Part shown: piece after piece, positions 23,675 to 36,100 of the stretch
Layout of the letters: each line of letters begins with the position of its first letter
How positions within the stretch are numbered: position 1 is the stretch's first letter
NCBI GenBank assembly: GCA_013397455.1
Contig: VYZB01000372.1
Span: 843,103-907,102 of the forward strand
DNA from: Crotophaga sulcirostris
Lineage: Eukaryota > Chordata > Aves > Cuculiformes > Crotophagidae
DNA length: 64,000 nt
Direction of reading: 5' to 3'
Position numbers and translations under genes: made by a program
Notes under the pieces: model-generated
Database searches by the model: none
What the model was told of the DNA's origin: nothing
Seen by the model: only the letters and a program-made list of their open reading frames with translations

Positions 23675-25406
23675 ATAAGTTTAACATACATCATGAGAGC
23701 TCTCTGGTGAAATACCACATCTCAGCAGCAGCAACTCCTTTAAATCATTGTTGCTGCTTGATAGGTGAACTTTTGACCATATCCTTTTGCACAACATAGA
23801 TTGCTATGCTGGGAATGTGCTCTTTAGACCTTTTATAAATTTAAGCAAATGCATGAATTCTTGGTTGCTTTGAGGTGGAGAGGACCAGAATCTGCTTTGC
23901 AATTGTCCATCCTCCAAGGCTATTTAGTCTCACCTAAACCAGTGGGTATACTGAGTTCAGTGCCCTAAATTCCAACTCATATATTGTGTATCCCTGTAGA
24001 AGATTTGCTCAAATTAAAGTAGCTTAAATATTCATATGACCCAGCTTTTTAGACTAATTACAGAGAAAATAAATTAAAATACATAATCAGATCCTTGCAG
24101 GAAGTACTGCAAGAAAGCTTTGCAAAAATTCCCCGGAGAAGAGAAAGTCAAGAAAGGTTTTACATAGTTCTTTCCAGTCCCTTTAATCTTAAGGAAATGT
24201 TCTTTTACTTATAGTGACAAAATTGTGCAAATTGTGACTAATTATCCTCTGATTAATTTGTCTTAACTCAACTTTCATGAAGGCCAGGGGAGAGGAGATT
24301 TATCTTGGGGTGTGCTATGCATTTGTTTTGCTTTGCCTGCTTTTCTAGGGGACAGGACAAGAAGGTTTAGAGTAAGCCTCAGCGAGACCATCTAATGAGT
24401 AAAAATAATGACCACTTTGGGGCATAAAATATTGTTTTTCTGTCATATCTTCTGTGGGTAGCAGGGGCTGTGCTGAGCACAGACCAGAGACCAGTAGTAG
24501 CGACTTTTTTCTTTTGCCCTTGGTACTCGAGCAAGTTAAGTAGAGGAACCAAGACATTAATGAAAGTATCACTGCGTGTGGTAGGTAAATTGTGCTCCTC
24601 TAATGATCCTGACAGGACTAAGAAGCAACCTTTAGCTGGGTAATTTGGGGATAATTTTGTCAATCCTCTAGTCCTATGAGCCATAGTTATGTGTCTTTGC
24701 TGTAAAATGGCACTGCTGAGTGACATTTTTGAGGCTGTAGTGTCAAGACAATCCATATCAAGTTTTCTATCTGTTTAACCAGTGCAAGTTTCTGTGTAAA
24801 ACTCTCTGCTTTATATTTAAAAGATCTTTTTTAGCAAGTGGTGTGCGCTGATAAAATAATGAAGAGAAAAGCCCAGTCACTTTGATTTTGATGCTCAACT
24901 AACTGCTCTGGGAAATTAGTACATTAGCCATCACTTCACCACACCTTCAAAGAACAATATTTAGACCTTCCTGACACTTTTTCCTAACATCTTCCTCAAT
25001 GACAGGTAGTTTATAAGCCTCTAAACAAGTATGAGTCATCCTGCTTTTAAACTCAGTGACTCTTCTGCACGGAATAAATAGTACTAGCCAAGAAAGGAAA
25101 TTTCTCTTCAAAGAGAAGCTGAAATTTTTTTTTAGATTTATGCTGTCATCCTCTACCTCAGCAAAACCAAGCTTACGTATGTGTGCGCTCTAGATGCATT
25201 TCTGGTGTTTGAAGCTAAGCCGTGACACATGCCTATGTGGGAGCTGGTTGACATAGCAAAGATTCACGTACCTTGAATAAGTAGGGCTGGGCTGACCTCC
25301 CTATTTGGTGCGGCCCTCAGGAAGGAACTGATGATATTGCTGCACTCCCAGGTGGGACCTGTAGTAGAGCTGACCTCCTGCAGCTGAAAGTTCAGAAGGA
25401 GGAGTT
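23675..25406. other. Intronic spacer, nothing recognised
   Basis: Unique-looking intron sequence. The 125-codon minus-strand frame at 24379-24756 has no recognisable features. Confidence 0.5.
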
Positions 25407-25729
25407 ATCATAGAATCATACAGTCATCCAATTAGAGAATGGTTTGGGTTGAAAGGGACCGTAAAGCCCATCTAGTTCCAACCCCCTGTCATGGGCAGGG
25501 ACACCTCCCACCAGCCCAGGCTGCTCAAGACTCCATCCAGCCTGGCCTTGAACACTTCCAGGAGGGAGCATCCACAACTTGCCTGGGCAACCTGTTCTGG
25601 TGTCTCACCACCCTTATTGTGAAGAATTTCTTCCTAATGTCTAATCTAAATCTTCCCCTGTCCAGTTTAAAGCCATTGAGGCTTTATCTCAGAGGTAAGT
25701 CCTTAAGTCCTCCTGTCACTCGTGGGCAG
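25407..25729 (-). mobile_element. CR1 LINE 3' fragment (antisense)
   Basis: About 320 bp of CR1 in reverse orientation. The + strand begins ATCATAGAATCATACAGTCA (the reversed CR1 octamer tail) and continues GGTTTGGGTTGAAAGGGACC, then AGCCTGGCCTTGAACACTTC and GAAGAATTTCTTCCTAATGT, a typical antisense CR1 order. It ends near the CTGTCACTCGTGGGCAG region. An open frame on the + strand across it (25439-25771) is an antisense shadow, not a gene. Its 3' end differs from the 26157 copy, suggesting a different CR1 subfamily. Confidence 0.95.
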
Positions 25730-26156
25730 AAGCTAGAATTTTGCAGATCTTTCTGGTCCTGGGTGGCATAACGTATTGCTGAGCTCTCTGAACACAGGTG
25801 CTTGTCACTACACATGTTTTATAGCCTTGTTTATGTCACTGTGGTTGAGGTTGATCAGCACTTTGGTACTTTCACAGTGTCACTTCCCTGCCCAGAACAA
25901 GCACTGATGCTACTTGTTCTTGACGTTATAACTCTGCATGTAAGATGTATATTCATATAAGCTACTCTTTAGTTTTGAAGTCACTGATGAAACAGTTGGA
26001 TGTGCAGTGCCAAGTGGTGGTGGATCTGCCGCTACTTCTGACTTCTATCCTGCAGCTTCCTTGATGTACTCTGTCCTTTGGCAAACTGTGTAGAAAATTC
26101 TGCACTGTTGATACACACTTTAGGGATAGGGATTTATTAAATCTAAGAAAATATTC
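25730..26156. other. Spacer between oppositely oriented CR1 copies
   Basis: About 430 bp with no recognised gene or repeat. Confidence 0.55.
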
Positions 26157-26706
26157 CCCCTATACTCGGCACTGGTCAGGCCTCACCTTGAATACTGTGT
26201 GCAGTTCTGGGCCCCTCAGTTTGAGAAAGATGTCAGGATACTGGAGTGTGTCCAGAGGAGGGCAACAAAGATGGTGAAGGGGCTGGAGCACAAGCCGCAT
26301 GAGGAGCGACTGAGGGAGCTGGGGCTGTTCAGCCTGGAGAAGAGGAGGCTCAGGGGAGACCTTGTTGCTCTCTACAGCTACCTAAAAGGAGACTGTAGTT
26401 GGGCATGGGTTGGTCTCTTCTCTCAGGTGACCAGTGACAGAACTAGAGGACATGGACTCAAGCTTCATCAGGGGAGGTTTAGGCTTGATATTAGGAAAAA
26501 GTTCTTCACTGAAAGGGTAATTAGCCATTGGAATGCGCTGCCCATGGAGCTGGTGGAGTTGCCAACACTGGAGGTGTTTAAGAGGAGATTGGATGAGGCA
26601 CTGAGTGCCATGGTTTAGATGATGGATTGGTGTTAGTGTTGGGTTATAGGTCGGACTTGATGATCTCAGAGGTCCTTTCCAACCTTGTAATACTGTGATA
26701 CTGTGA
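26157..26706 (+). mobile_element. CR1 LINE 3' fragment with long open ORF2 end
   Basis: About 550 bp of CR1 in sense orientation. It starts in ORF2 at a segment reading [18 protein letters not shown], a conserved landmark shortly after the CR1 reverse-transcriptase domain. The frame stays open to a TAG stop at 26616-26618. Residues such as [39 protein letters not shown] and [12 protein letters not shown] are in the expected CR1 order. The 3' UTR carries GGTCGGACTTGATGATCTC and TTCCAACC, ending in ATACTGTGATACTGTGA. The copy is truncated at its 5' side (no endonuclease, no catalytic YADD part), so it cannot move. The uninterrupted reading frame of about 150 codons suggests it is one of the younger copies here. 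Confidence 0.95.
26199..26618 (+). pseudogene. CR1 ORF2 C-terminal remnant (open)
   Basis: The coding part of the 26157-26706 CR1 copy. About 139 codons lie in frame to the native ORF2 stop, with the C-terminal region [12 protein letters not shown] near the end. The reverse-transcriptase catalytic core and the endonuclease domain are missing because of 5' truncation. There is no start codon of its own; the frame runs in from 26157. Confidence 0.85.
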
Positions 26707-28226
26707 ACATCCTAACAGATATCCAAAACATGTTAAAGATTTGTCTTCTGCAGTAGTATGTTATTAGCATCTAATTTAGGTTTGAGATAAATTGTTATAT
26801 TTAGGGGTGTGTGTGAAAGATAAGCAGCAGGTATATTTGTCATGGGAGAAACTATTTGCAAATTCATAAGAATGTGAACCCCCTGACCACTGAAATCCTC
26901 TGGACTTTGTTTTATTGCCAGATGAAGTAGCTCTGGTTTAATACTTGATCTTTTTCATTGCCATTTTCAAACAATACTTTGTGGAGTGTTTTCACATTTG
27001 CTTTCACACCTTTGATTGCTCATGTCATATACTGTCAAATGGAATATAGTTTGACTGTATCAGATTTATTGGATGATTATTGCAGGAAAAGTTTCCCACA
27101 ATTGTTCTTTGCTTTACTTGTAATAAATATCAAAAAGAGTTTCAAAATTAGTGCTTTTTGCCATCTTTTGATCTTCTCCAAAACACTACCATGTGGTGTA
27201 TGCAAATGCTGTGTGTAGCAGTAGTTCATATGGGCTTTGAACTCCCCAAGAAGCCAGTAAAATAAGCTGTCTGAAAGAAGTACCCTGTGGAGCCTAAAGG
27301 TCTGTGGCAAATGCACCCCATGATGTGCAGAAACATATGTGACAAAAGCTTTGTTGGGCTTTTTCCTCCCCTTCTAGGCATGCATAGTAATTGGAAGCTG
27401 CAAGGTAAAATTGGAATAGGAAGTGGGGAAAAGAAGCTCTGGCTGGTAAATCCTTTTTTTTAGAAGCTGTATTAAGCAAAACAAGTGTAAAGATAAAACT
27501 GAGAAATAGCACTATAGAGAAAGATTTTAATGGTGGAAATGATGTAACATCTCTCTCTTTTTTGACATTTTTTGTCAGTAGAAATCTAAGAAGTGGAAAA
27601 ACTTTTAGAAACCTTACTTTCAGAGGAAAATACTGACCCTTCTATTAATCATCAATACAGTAAGCAATTCCAGATTCATCAATGCTTTCCAAAAGTTCCA
27701 GATATTTTAAGATTATAGTACACTAGTCATAAGCAATTGGTTGCAGATTAATAACTTCTTTTTATTTATTTAATATTCTTGAGTCTATTTAAGATGCCGA
27801 ATTTTATGAGTGTTTTTTCTTTAAGTGGTATGGAAGAGCCAGTGCAAGCTCCCACCAGTGCCCTTCTTTAAGTACTGAAGATCCAGTTTTGCTCTCTTTT
27901 GAAAACAGCCATGTTTTCCATGTAGCCATTTCCATGGACAGTAAGTGGTAGGGAATAAGACTGTGATAAACTGCAGGTTTGTGTATGCCTTACATTAGTG
28001 CTTAATTTGGGAGATCTTAAGAAATGCATTTGTATCTTATTTTTCTCATTTAACTATTTTTATTACTTTTTATAAGATCTTTCTATTGCATTTTTTTGGT
28101 AAGATAAATATTTTACTTTGCTGAGAATGCAGCATGTATTTTAAAACTACTCTCCATGCTTTCTATTTACAATTACAAGAGCCTTATCCCAATGTTTTTA
28201 ATTATTGGTCACTTAGCGATTGTATT
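26707..28226. other. Intronic spacer, nothing recognised
   Basis: AT-rich unique-looking intron. Short frames only. Confidence 0.55.
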
Positions 28227-28297
28227 GAGGAACTGTGGCCCACGCATGAGGAACTGTGGTCTGCACATGAGGAAAAGAGGAACTGTGGCCCACACAG
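28227..28297 (+). repeat. 21-bp tandem units inside the LTR
   Basis: Three units starting GAGGAACTGTGG lie at 28227-28247, 28248-28268 and 28277-28297. The last is preceded by an 8-bp partial copy (GAGGAAAA). Such iterated units are a feature of this LTR family's left half. Confidence 0.85.
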
Positions 28298-28669
28298 GAG
28301 CCCACGCTGGGGCAGGTGCAGCTCCAAAGGGACTGCAGCCTGTGGAGAACCATGCTGGAGCACAGGAAACAAAAAAGAGAAGGAAGGAGCAATGGAAAAG
28401 AAGAGTGGGAAGCAGAGAGCGAGAGCTGAGACAAACAGCTATGCTCTGATCCTTCCTGCACCACCCATCACCTCCCCAAAGGGATGGTGTTATAACTTGT
28501 GGTGATAACAAGGGGAGTGGAAGGGGGAAGAGAGAAGTCTGGAGTGAAGTTGAGCTTGGGGAAAGAGAGAGGTTTGTTTTTTTTCTTCTCCTTAAATGTA
28601 TAAATAGTTGTCTGTCTTTGTTTGTTTCCCAATAAGTGAATCACTAATTAAATATTTTTGCTAAATGAC

Positions 28670-28675
28670 AATAAA
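28670..28675 (+). terminator. LTR poly(A) signal AATAAA (sense to OXR1)
   Basis: AATAAA within the sense LTR, preceded by a T-rich stretch and followed by a T/G-containing stretch (GGCTGTTTTGACTG). That is a plausible cleavage context. Confidence 0.5.
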
Positions 28676-30620
28676 GTATCCACAAATTGAGGCTGTTTTG
28701 ACTGCAACAGTAGTTGGTAAGTGGTTTCCCTGTCTTTATTTCTATACAGAAATTTTCTTATTCTCAGTGTTCCTCTTTTCTCCCACGTTCCACTTGGGCT
28801 GGAGTGAGGAAGCAGCTGGGTGAGTGCTTGGCTGCCAGGCAGGATGAGCTACCACAGCAGTCCACATCTTTGCAGTTCTTCCCACTTGTTTTCCCAGTGT
28901 TTGTTACTGTTCTACCATTACAAAAAGTTAATTATCAGTGGATTTAACGTTTCTACGTTATCTACGAGCTAATAAAATTAAGCTTCTCGATTGTTTTTTC
29001 TATCCAGTATCTCTAAAAAAGTAGCCAGAAGACAAAGTTTCTTCAGTTCTGAGAATATGCCCCACAAATGGCTGGAATGAAGTCTTGCTTTGTTTTCCTG
29101 TTTACAAATGGAAAGGCAGATTGTATTTTAAGGCAGTCAACTTACTTACCTAATATTGGGTGCAGGAAAGTCTAGATGTATCTATTTGGTATTTATAGCC
29201 TTTTCAATGTTTAGAGTTCTGAGATAACCTCAAGAGATGGAAAGGAGCTATAGGACAAATTTCCACTCAAGTAAAAATTACTGTGGCTTTTGCTAAAACA
29301 GGATGTTTTCTCCCAGACTGATCACTTAACTGCAGTATTTGTTGTGGTTTTCATTAGAATTGATGAAAATAATATATATAGCAAAAGCAAATCTCGCACA
29401 GTGGTAACTGTTAAAGATAATGGGAAATTGTTACCGACTTCTAAAAAGAAGAAATTCAGGCTTTTCCCATATTTTCTGCCTGTCACTGGACTTCTAATGC
29501 CTAGTTTCTATTAGCTGTATAACTAACTTTCTGCTCCAGTGACAGACTGTCAAATGAATACAATCTTTTTCGCTTACTCATCCCTTGTATGTGAGAATCA
29601 CCAGCTTTTGGGCTTGTCTAAGAAATTTCGAAAAGAATGCATTTGTTTTGCCCTAACTTTAATAAGGCAAAATCCAGAACAATTATTTTTTGAGGGGATT
29701 GCTAAGTAGAAAAAAATACTACGTTTGTTAGAATAGGAGTATTACACTTTCTTCATTTTTAGTCTAACAAGTGTAATCATCCTATAAAAAGAGAAAAACT
29801 AAACCAGTTGTGTTTAGTACCATTAGGATTGTCATTTTATTAGTATGACTATGTATTTTTTCCACATCCTGACAGTAAGATCTGCCATTGTCCTGATCCG
29901 ATGAAATGGAAAGAAAGGGATAGACTGACTTTGAGTCAAGTCATACATTGAATAAAGACATTGTTCTCAAATGCCTGTAAATACACGTATCAGCTCAGTT
30001 ATTTATGAAGATGAGGCAAGCCTTTTCTGAGATGGAATTTGACATTGCATATTCCAAGTACTGAACCCCAGTACTTTAAGGAATTGTGAAGACTTTAGGA
30101 ATACTATGAGCAGAGGTCGTCCACTTCTATTAAAAAGTATTATAACTAGCTGTAGCTTGGACATGTCAGGCAACTATCACTTTGCCTCTTTTTGGGAACA
30201 TTATTTATTGTTGAATCAGTGTCCATTTTGAAAGCTGTGTTTGAAGTAATTGTAACTGTTTAGTTGTATTCCTTCATGGCTTTCTACATTTAGAAACCTT
30301 TTACATTTAGAGCCTTAATGGTTTTCTACATTTAAATGTGTTCTGTGGTTTTTTTTCTGTATTACTGTGTTTGCCACAGTGATGTATTGCTCTGTATTTA
30401 TAACTACAAAAGGGTGAGAAAAATATTAAAGAATATTAAGGAATTCTTTTAAAACATAAGTTTATATTCATTTACAGTAACAAAACTGTATTTGGACTAC
30501 CTGGCTGTATCTTTCATTATTATGCATTTCTCAAGAATGGAGTTCATGAGACTGTAAACAGTCACACTGAAATCCATCCTGCATAACTCTGTGCTGAGTT
30601 AGGCTCCCTTTATTGTCCCC

Positions 30621-30637
30621 AGAGAGAGAGAGAGAGA
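30621..30637. repeat. (AG)n microsatellite
   Basis: AGAGAGAGAGAGAGAGA, eight and a half units, uninterrupted. Confidence 0.92.
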
Positions 30638-31085
30638 ATCCTCTCCAGAGATTAATTCAGCTCTCCTAAGATCTGAATTGCAGTCTAGAGATGTCCCTTT
30701 TTCCATAAATGTGAGAACTATAAGATGACATTTCCAGTTTCAGTGAGGCAGGATTAATCCAGGCGTATTTATGTAAACAGAGATTACTCTCTTAGGCAAT
30801 TTGAGCTTATAAGATACATTTCTTTTTGCTTCAGAAACAGTGATGGCTGTCAGGGGTTTGTGGAGGGCACACGCTGTCAGCAGAGACAGTCCTGGCTGTG
30901 CTGTTTGAGCAGCAGGTATAGGAGTATGTGTTGTACCATCTCTTTCTCAGCCTGTGTTGGGTTTGAATTATCCCATTCTATAGCGAGTATAGCACAGTTA
31001 TGTTCTGATTCATTGAAGACCACTGCCATGACAGGCAGTGGCATTTTTTTACATGTGTGATCACCTGCAGGTCAGCAGGAAAAAG

Positions 31086-31113
31086 CAGTAGTGTAATTAC
31101 AGTAGTGTAATTA
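31086..31113. repeat. Tandem duplication, 2 x 14 bp
   Basis: CAGTAGTGTAATTA is repeated exactly at 31086-31099 and 31100-31113. Confidence 0.92.
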
Positions 31114-32507
31114 AGCCAATTAGACTCTAGACAAAGAACTTCTTTGTTCTTCTGTTAGGTTTCCCTAAATCTTTTCCAACAGAGTTGTTTCTGTGAAAAG
31201 CCGCTGCTCCCTCCACTGCTGAATATAGTTGACATTTTAAGCTTCTGCCTGGGTTCTGTGCTAACAGGCTGCCAAGTCCAGTTCTGCTTTGTGTTACTGG
31301 TTCATTTGGAATGGAGTAAATTGGGAGCAAGCTGTCAGTACATGCCATGGAGAGGAAGGCTTTGCCATAGTAATGCAACAGAATGAGAAGAAAAAACATC
31401 TTAGTCTGGGTGTATTATAAATTGTTGCCCTGTCTTTTATCTGAGACTTCTCCAAATTTTTCTTTAAGAAATGCTCCTGTTCTGTTTTTAATGATACCCT
31501 GTTCTGTGAGAAAGTGAATTCCTGCAAGATTCCTCTAGATTCTCAGATAGAAAAGATGTGCAATGAATGCTTTAACATCAGTCTGAGCCCCCCATGCAGC
31601 CCAGTGCTGCAGGCAGAATTTGTCCATGTCCAACGTGATGTTCTCTGACTGCTGATTATGCAACATTATGGTGACGGGACATAAAAATGTTCCCACAGAG
31701 AGAACAGAGATTCACAAAAACTTTCATCAGTTCAGAGTTTTTTCTAAAGCATCCCTAAAATAGCATTAGTACACTATAAAACTAAAGTTCTTGCAAACGT
31801 TTTTTCTCAGTCTGCTGAAAAATGAAAATGGAAAAAGAAATTTGATAAAATAAATGAGATGCAATAATGGGAAGAACAAAGACAAACGTTTTGAAGAAGT
31901 GAGATGCAGGATATGAAAGAAAAAGAGAGAGACTAAAGAAAGTGATAATGCACAGGAGCCAAAATGTTTTATGCCATGGAGGACTAGTACAATACTTGTG
32001 ATCACTTAAAACTTCTGCAAAAGATCAAGAGCAACTTTAAAATGAAGAAGCAAGGAAAAAAAATAGCGGAAGAACTGGTGGAAAATGTGAGATCAAAAGG
32101 ATTAATTTCACATAACCTTGCATTCAAGTGCATATAGCTTCTGTTCATGCTTGCGGTGGAGTATAGAAGTCTTATGTTCCCATGGTGTAAAGGTGTAATA
32201 TTGACTAGTTTTAGTGTTTGGAGTACATGTCAGATAACAATCTTCACCAGACATATATCTTCGGCCAACTAACTGACCTGGGAAAATGTGCAAGAAGGCT
32301 GAGTGGACCAATTAGCCTAAAGGAAATCCAAAGTTTGCCCACTGGAGACAATTGTGTCCTTACTATGTGAATGTATAATTAAAATTTGTAATTGTGAAAT
32401 CTTTAAAGTTCTTCCAAATAGTGTGACTAGCTAATGAGGGCCACAATACACCTGGTGGTGCCATAGACTGAATGGCCACACTACCCTCTACGTATTATAA
32501 GGTGGGC

Positions 32508-32524
32508 AATAAATAAATAAATAA
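32508..32524. repeat. (AATA)n microsatellite
   Basis: AATAAATAAATAAATAA, four and a quarter units. Confidence 0.92.
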
Positions 32525-33153
32525 CCCCTGTTGTTCAGGGCTTTCTTCAGCGAATATTTCATTTTATCGCTCAGTTTACAAAGGCAGGTATTTTATTACT
32601 TGCCCTGTTTTGCTCCTCCACTCTGAAAGACTCATGGGCAGTAGATATATGGAGTTGTATAGACAAGTCTTAAAGCAAGATTCATTGAGAGGCTGAAAAA
32701 ATGTTTATTTTAGTTTTAGCAAGTTAAATGTTAACATCTCTACCTATGGCCAAGTTTTATTTCTCTAGCATAGCTCTACTAAGTACCAGGAAACCACTGT
32801 CTCAGAGCAATAGGCCAGAGCTCAGGCAGGGCCCAGGTATGGCTTAATATATTGAAGTCTGTGATTTTGCCTCTGGTTATGTGTGTCTTGTATTCCTGGC
32901 AGAGTGGAGTAGTGAGGTTGTAGTAGTTCCTTTCACTGAAGGAACCCCTAATGAGTTTGCAAGCATACTTCTGGGTTTTTTTGCCACATCATGACCTTAA
33001 TTTATGGATTTTCCTAGCACCTTCCTTTATTGCTGCAAGCCATGGTTTCGTAAACAGCTTAAGTTGGAAGATGTCTGCTATAGTTTAGGACTAATTCTTT
33101 TACAGTCACCTTTAGAAAAAGAAATAAACACTTGGCATTAAAAATAGTGATGC

Positions 33154-33165
33154 TTTTTTTTTTTT
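33154..33165. repeat. Poly-T run (12 T)
   Basis: Twelve consecutive T residues (TGC then T12 then CATTT), mononucleotide run in intron. Confidence 0.9.
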
Positions 33166-36100
33166 CATTTTTCCTTTGGACTAAGGGTTTGGAAAATATA
33201 TCTGAAATACTTGTCCTGGAAGGCACAAGAGGATGCGTAGGTTTTACACATGTGAGGAGAGCCACTAATTATACATAATAGATGTATGTTGATCATCATA
33301 GGAAGAAGGATGTGTATACTTCTGTGGTATCCCTGGCCACTCAAAGGAATGAAAGGCCAGATCTACTGGCAGTCAGAGATGCATGGTATTGGCTCTCTTC
33401 TTAGAGGCTTTTGAGAATGAGGTGTTAGTGGGGTATCACTCCTGCCTTTCCTCAGGAGCAGTGGTGGAAGCACCAGAGATTTCATAGTACCTGAATCCTC
33501 CTCCATGCTGCCATGCATGTTCCCCTTTTGGCTGATTCCTACTTGTCCTTTTTCAGGTGGGTGTTCTGGGGAACTGGAGGTGGGGATACAGGTAACAGTC
33601 CCTCTGGTATACACAGATACCACTTCTAGTTAACAAAGAACTGAGCTGAGGTAAAGCAATGAACACAGAGAATGAAATATGGCCCTGAGGAGGAAGGGGT
33701 CAGCTTGAGTCACACTGTAGGGTCTTCCTTTCTGGATCCCTAGAGTGGACAGGCTTGAGTATACCAAGATACCTTTCAGCTGTGGGTGGTTTCCATGACA
33801 TGAAGCTTCAGAGGACACTCTAAGGACCTGGTGCTGTTTTGGGAAGCTGTGCATTTAGTATGAGGCTGTGAATGCAGGAAAGGAGAAGGTTAAAGAACAG
33901 TAGCAGGAAATACAAACTTTGTGCAAATGGTTGTGCAAGGACAGTGGCAGCTTCTCAGCAGAGGCAATTTGCTAACAAATAGACTTGTCACAACTCAGCT
34001 TTGCTACAAATATTGCTTGGCAGGGAGTGAGGAAGAGCCTGATCTCAGAAACCCTATGCCTATGTCAGCCTCTATCTATGTGTTGTGGGCTCCCAGCTCC
34101 ATTTGTGATACTTAGATTGACCATACATTCATGGCCAGGGGTCCTTATTAAATGCTATAGATTTACGGCAATAAGAATAAATTTCTTGTATGAGCCATTA
34201 GGCTTCAGCCAGAGAGAGGGAATGATTTTTGTAATTGCTGTGGCTGTCCCTGTCAGTGTCCCGGGTTGCTGCCTTCCCTGTTTGTGGCTGGTGGCTTCTA
34301 TTTTGTCCTTAATTTTCTCCTTTTGTATTTGATGGTGATTATTACTGTGGAAGATGAATGGCACTGGCAGATGCCATAGGTGCGCAGTGCAGGCAGGTCT
34401 CACACAGGAACCTTCCTGCTCTCTGCCTGATTTATTTCTGATTTTCAGAAGCCCTGCTGTGTTAGCCCAGAAGCCTACCCAGCATGCTGCACCACACAGA
34501 CAGAGGTGGGAGCAACTTCTTGGGGAAGATGGGGGTAAAGTCATTCACTCTGTTTATGAACAAACCAAACCTGAATCCCAGTGTCTGGAGGTTAATATTG
34601 GATTGACTGCTGAAATTAGACTCCTCATTCAATGCAAAAAATTGAGATTAGTTCTGAGTCTTAAGTAGCTCTAATTTCAGTAGGTGTTTCAGTGTGTTCA
34701 GTGCTTTTGAACATCAGGATGTTCCTTCATATAGGAATACAGTTGTTTCACTGTGAGCTCCTGTGCACAGTGAAATTCATGGCCTGAAATAATTATGCCA
34801 TTTTACTGTTCATCATCTGATTGCATTGCCTTTCAAAGCAGAGAAATCTGCTGAAGAGAACAGAAAAGGGAGACAACGTGTACATTTTCAGTGGTCTGAT
34901 TCTAAATGTTCTTCCTGGATTCACAGGAAACATGTCAATGTAAATAATGAGAGAACAAGTAGTGTACTGCGCTGTGTGACCCATGTTTATCTGCTGAAGT
35001 TGGAAAATACATACCAAGCTGAGATACTTGACAAAGCTTTGCTTTCCAGAGCACTGTGGATACAGTATATACACTCATTTTCCTGATACATAGATGCTAA
35101 AACTGTTGCTATGGCAAAATTAATTGGAGTGCCTATGCCATGGGTATCACAGCACATCCTTTTTCCTCTTAATTCCTTATTTGTGCTTCTTAACTTTTAA
35201 CATCCTGAGTTTCCTAGCACACAAGTTCCTGCAGCTTGAACATCTGGAGTTGAGCACAGTGGGATCACTGTATGTTTCAAAGAAAGGTTTTCCACTCACT
35301 TTGTTTGTGTAGGGCAGTGGGGAGATGCTGTGAAGGATTAGTGGCAAGCACTAAGGGAGTGGGAGGATTCTGACCAGTGATGTAACAAATTCCCTAGTAG
35401 GACGTTTAAGCACTGCCTAAATTACTGGAATGAGTTGATTGCCATACCAGTATGCTGAAATGTCTGCATTTGTTAGTAAATTTTACAGGGAACGGAAATT
35501 CTTGTAGTCCATGTTTCTAAACATTAATTTATGCCTGAGTATATTGTTTCTTTTATGACCACATGCTTTAATGTCTATATCCTCCTGTACCTTTTACATT
35601 ATGAGGGAACAAAAAAAATTGCAATGAGACCTTTTTCCTAGAGGGGACACTAAGCAATTTAATGTTGGGTGTGCAGGAGGCTGTACATATAGCTTCTAGA
35701 AAATACGAAGCTGAAAAAAATATAGCATGATTTGTCTATTTTTTTATTGGTAGCTCTTTCTAATTTGGGTACTTTTCTGTGAAGTCCTTTGTGTAAATAC
35801 AAAGAAGGATGTTAGCAACCCAGTTACTTTATGAAATGAGCCTTTCTAATGAAGTGCTTCTGTTTCATAAATTGCAAGGAGGACAAAATTGATTTGACGG
35901 AATTTGAGGTGGAAGTGAGCAATGGACAGGGCCTGTATTAGTTATAAAGCTGTCCATGTATTCTCCTTGAAAGGACAGGAAGAAAGAAACCATTAGAGAG
36001 GAACAAAACTGCATTAATAGTCTTTTATAATAGCATAGATGTTAACACCATGGGCTGCATAATGTGGTTTGATTTGTTTTGAAGGTGAACTTAATGATCA

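Larger units (their letters stand above)
28227..28856 (+). mobile_element. Sense-oriented ERVL-type LTR with poly(A) signal
   Basis: Seen: tandem units of GAGGAACTGTGGCCCACGCA type at the left, then AGGAGCCCACGCTGGGGCAG, a purine-rich middle with GGAGTGAAGTTGAGCTTGGG, the poly(A) signal AATAAA (28670-28675), GAGGCTGTTTTGACTGCAAC, and a right end ...GATGAGCTACCACA at 28856. Known: this order (repeated 'aactgtggcccac' units, 'ggagtgaagttgagc', AATAAA, a CCACA terminus) is that of an avian ERVL LTR family. It lies in the same direction as OXR1, so its poly(A) signal and a GTAAGT donor-like motif (28717-28722) are on the pre-mRNA strand. The left boundary is uncertain (the LTR may begin up to about 90 bp earlier), and no clean target duplication was found. 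No internal viral genes are attached. Confidence 0.78.

Noticed and set aside
25439..25771. 110-codon + strand open frame
   Set aside because: It is the antisense of the CR1 copy at 25407-25729, not a gene.
28134..28505. 123-codon + frame with repeated E/L/W/H residues
   Set aside because: The repetition comes from the LTR's 21-bp units, not from a protein.
34155..34544. 129-codon minus-strand frame
   Set aside because: No domain or known homologue recognised; composition fits a chance frame.
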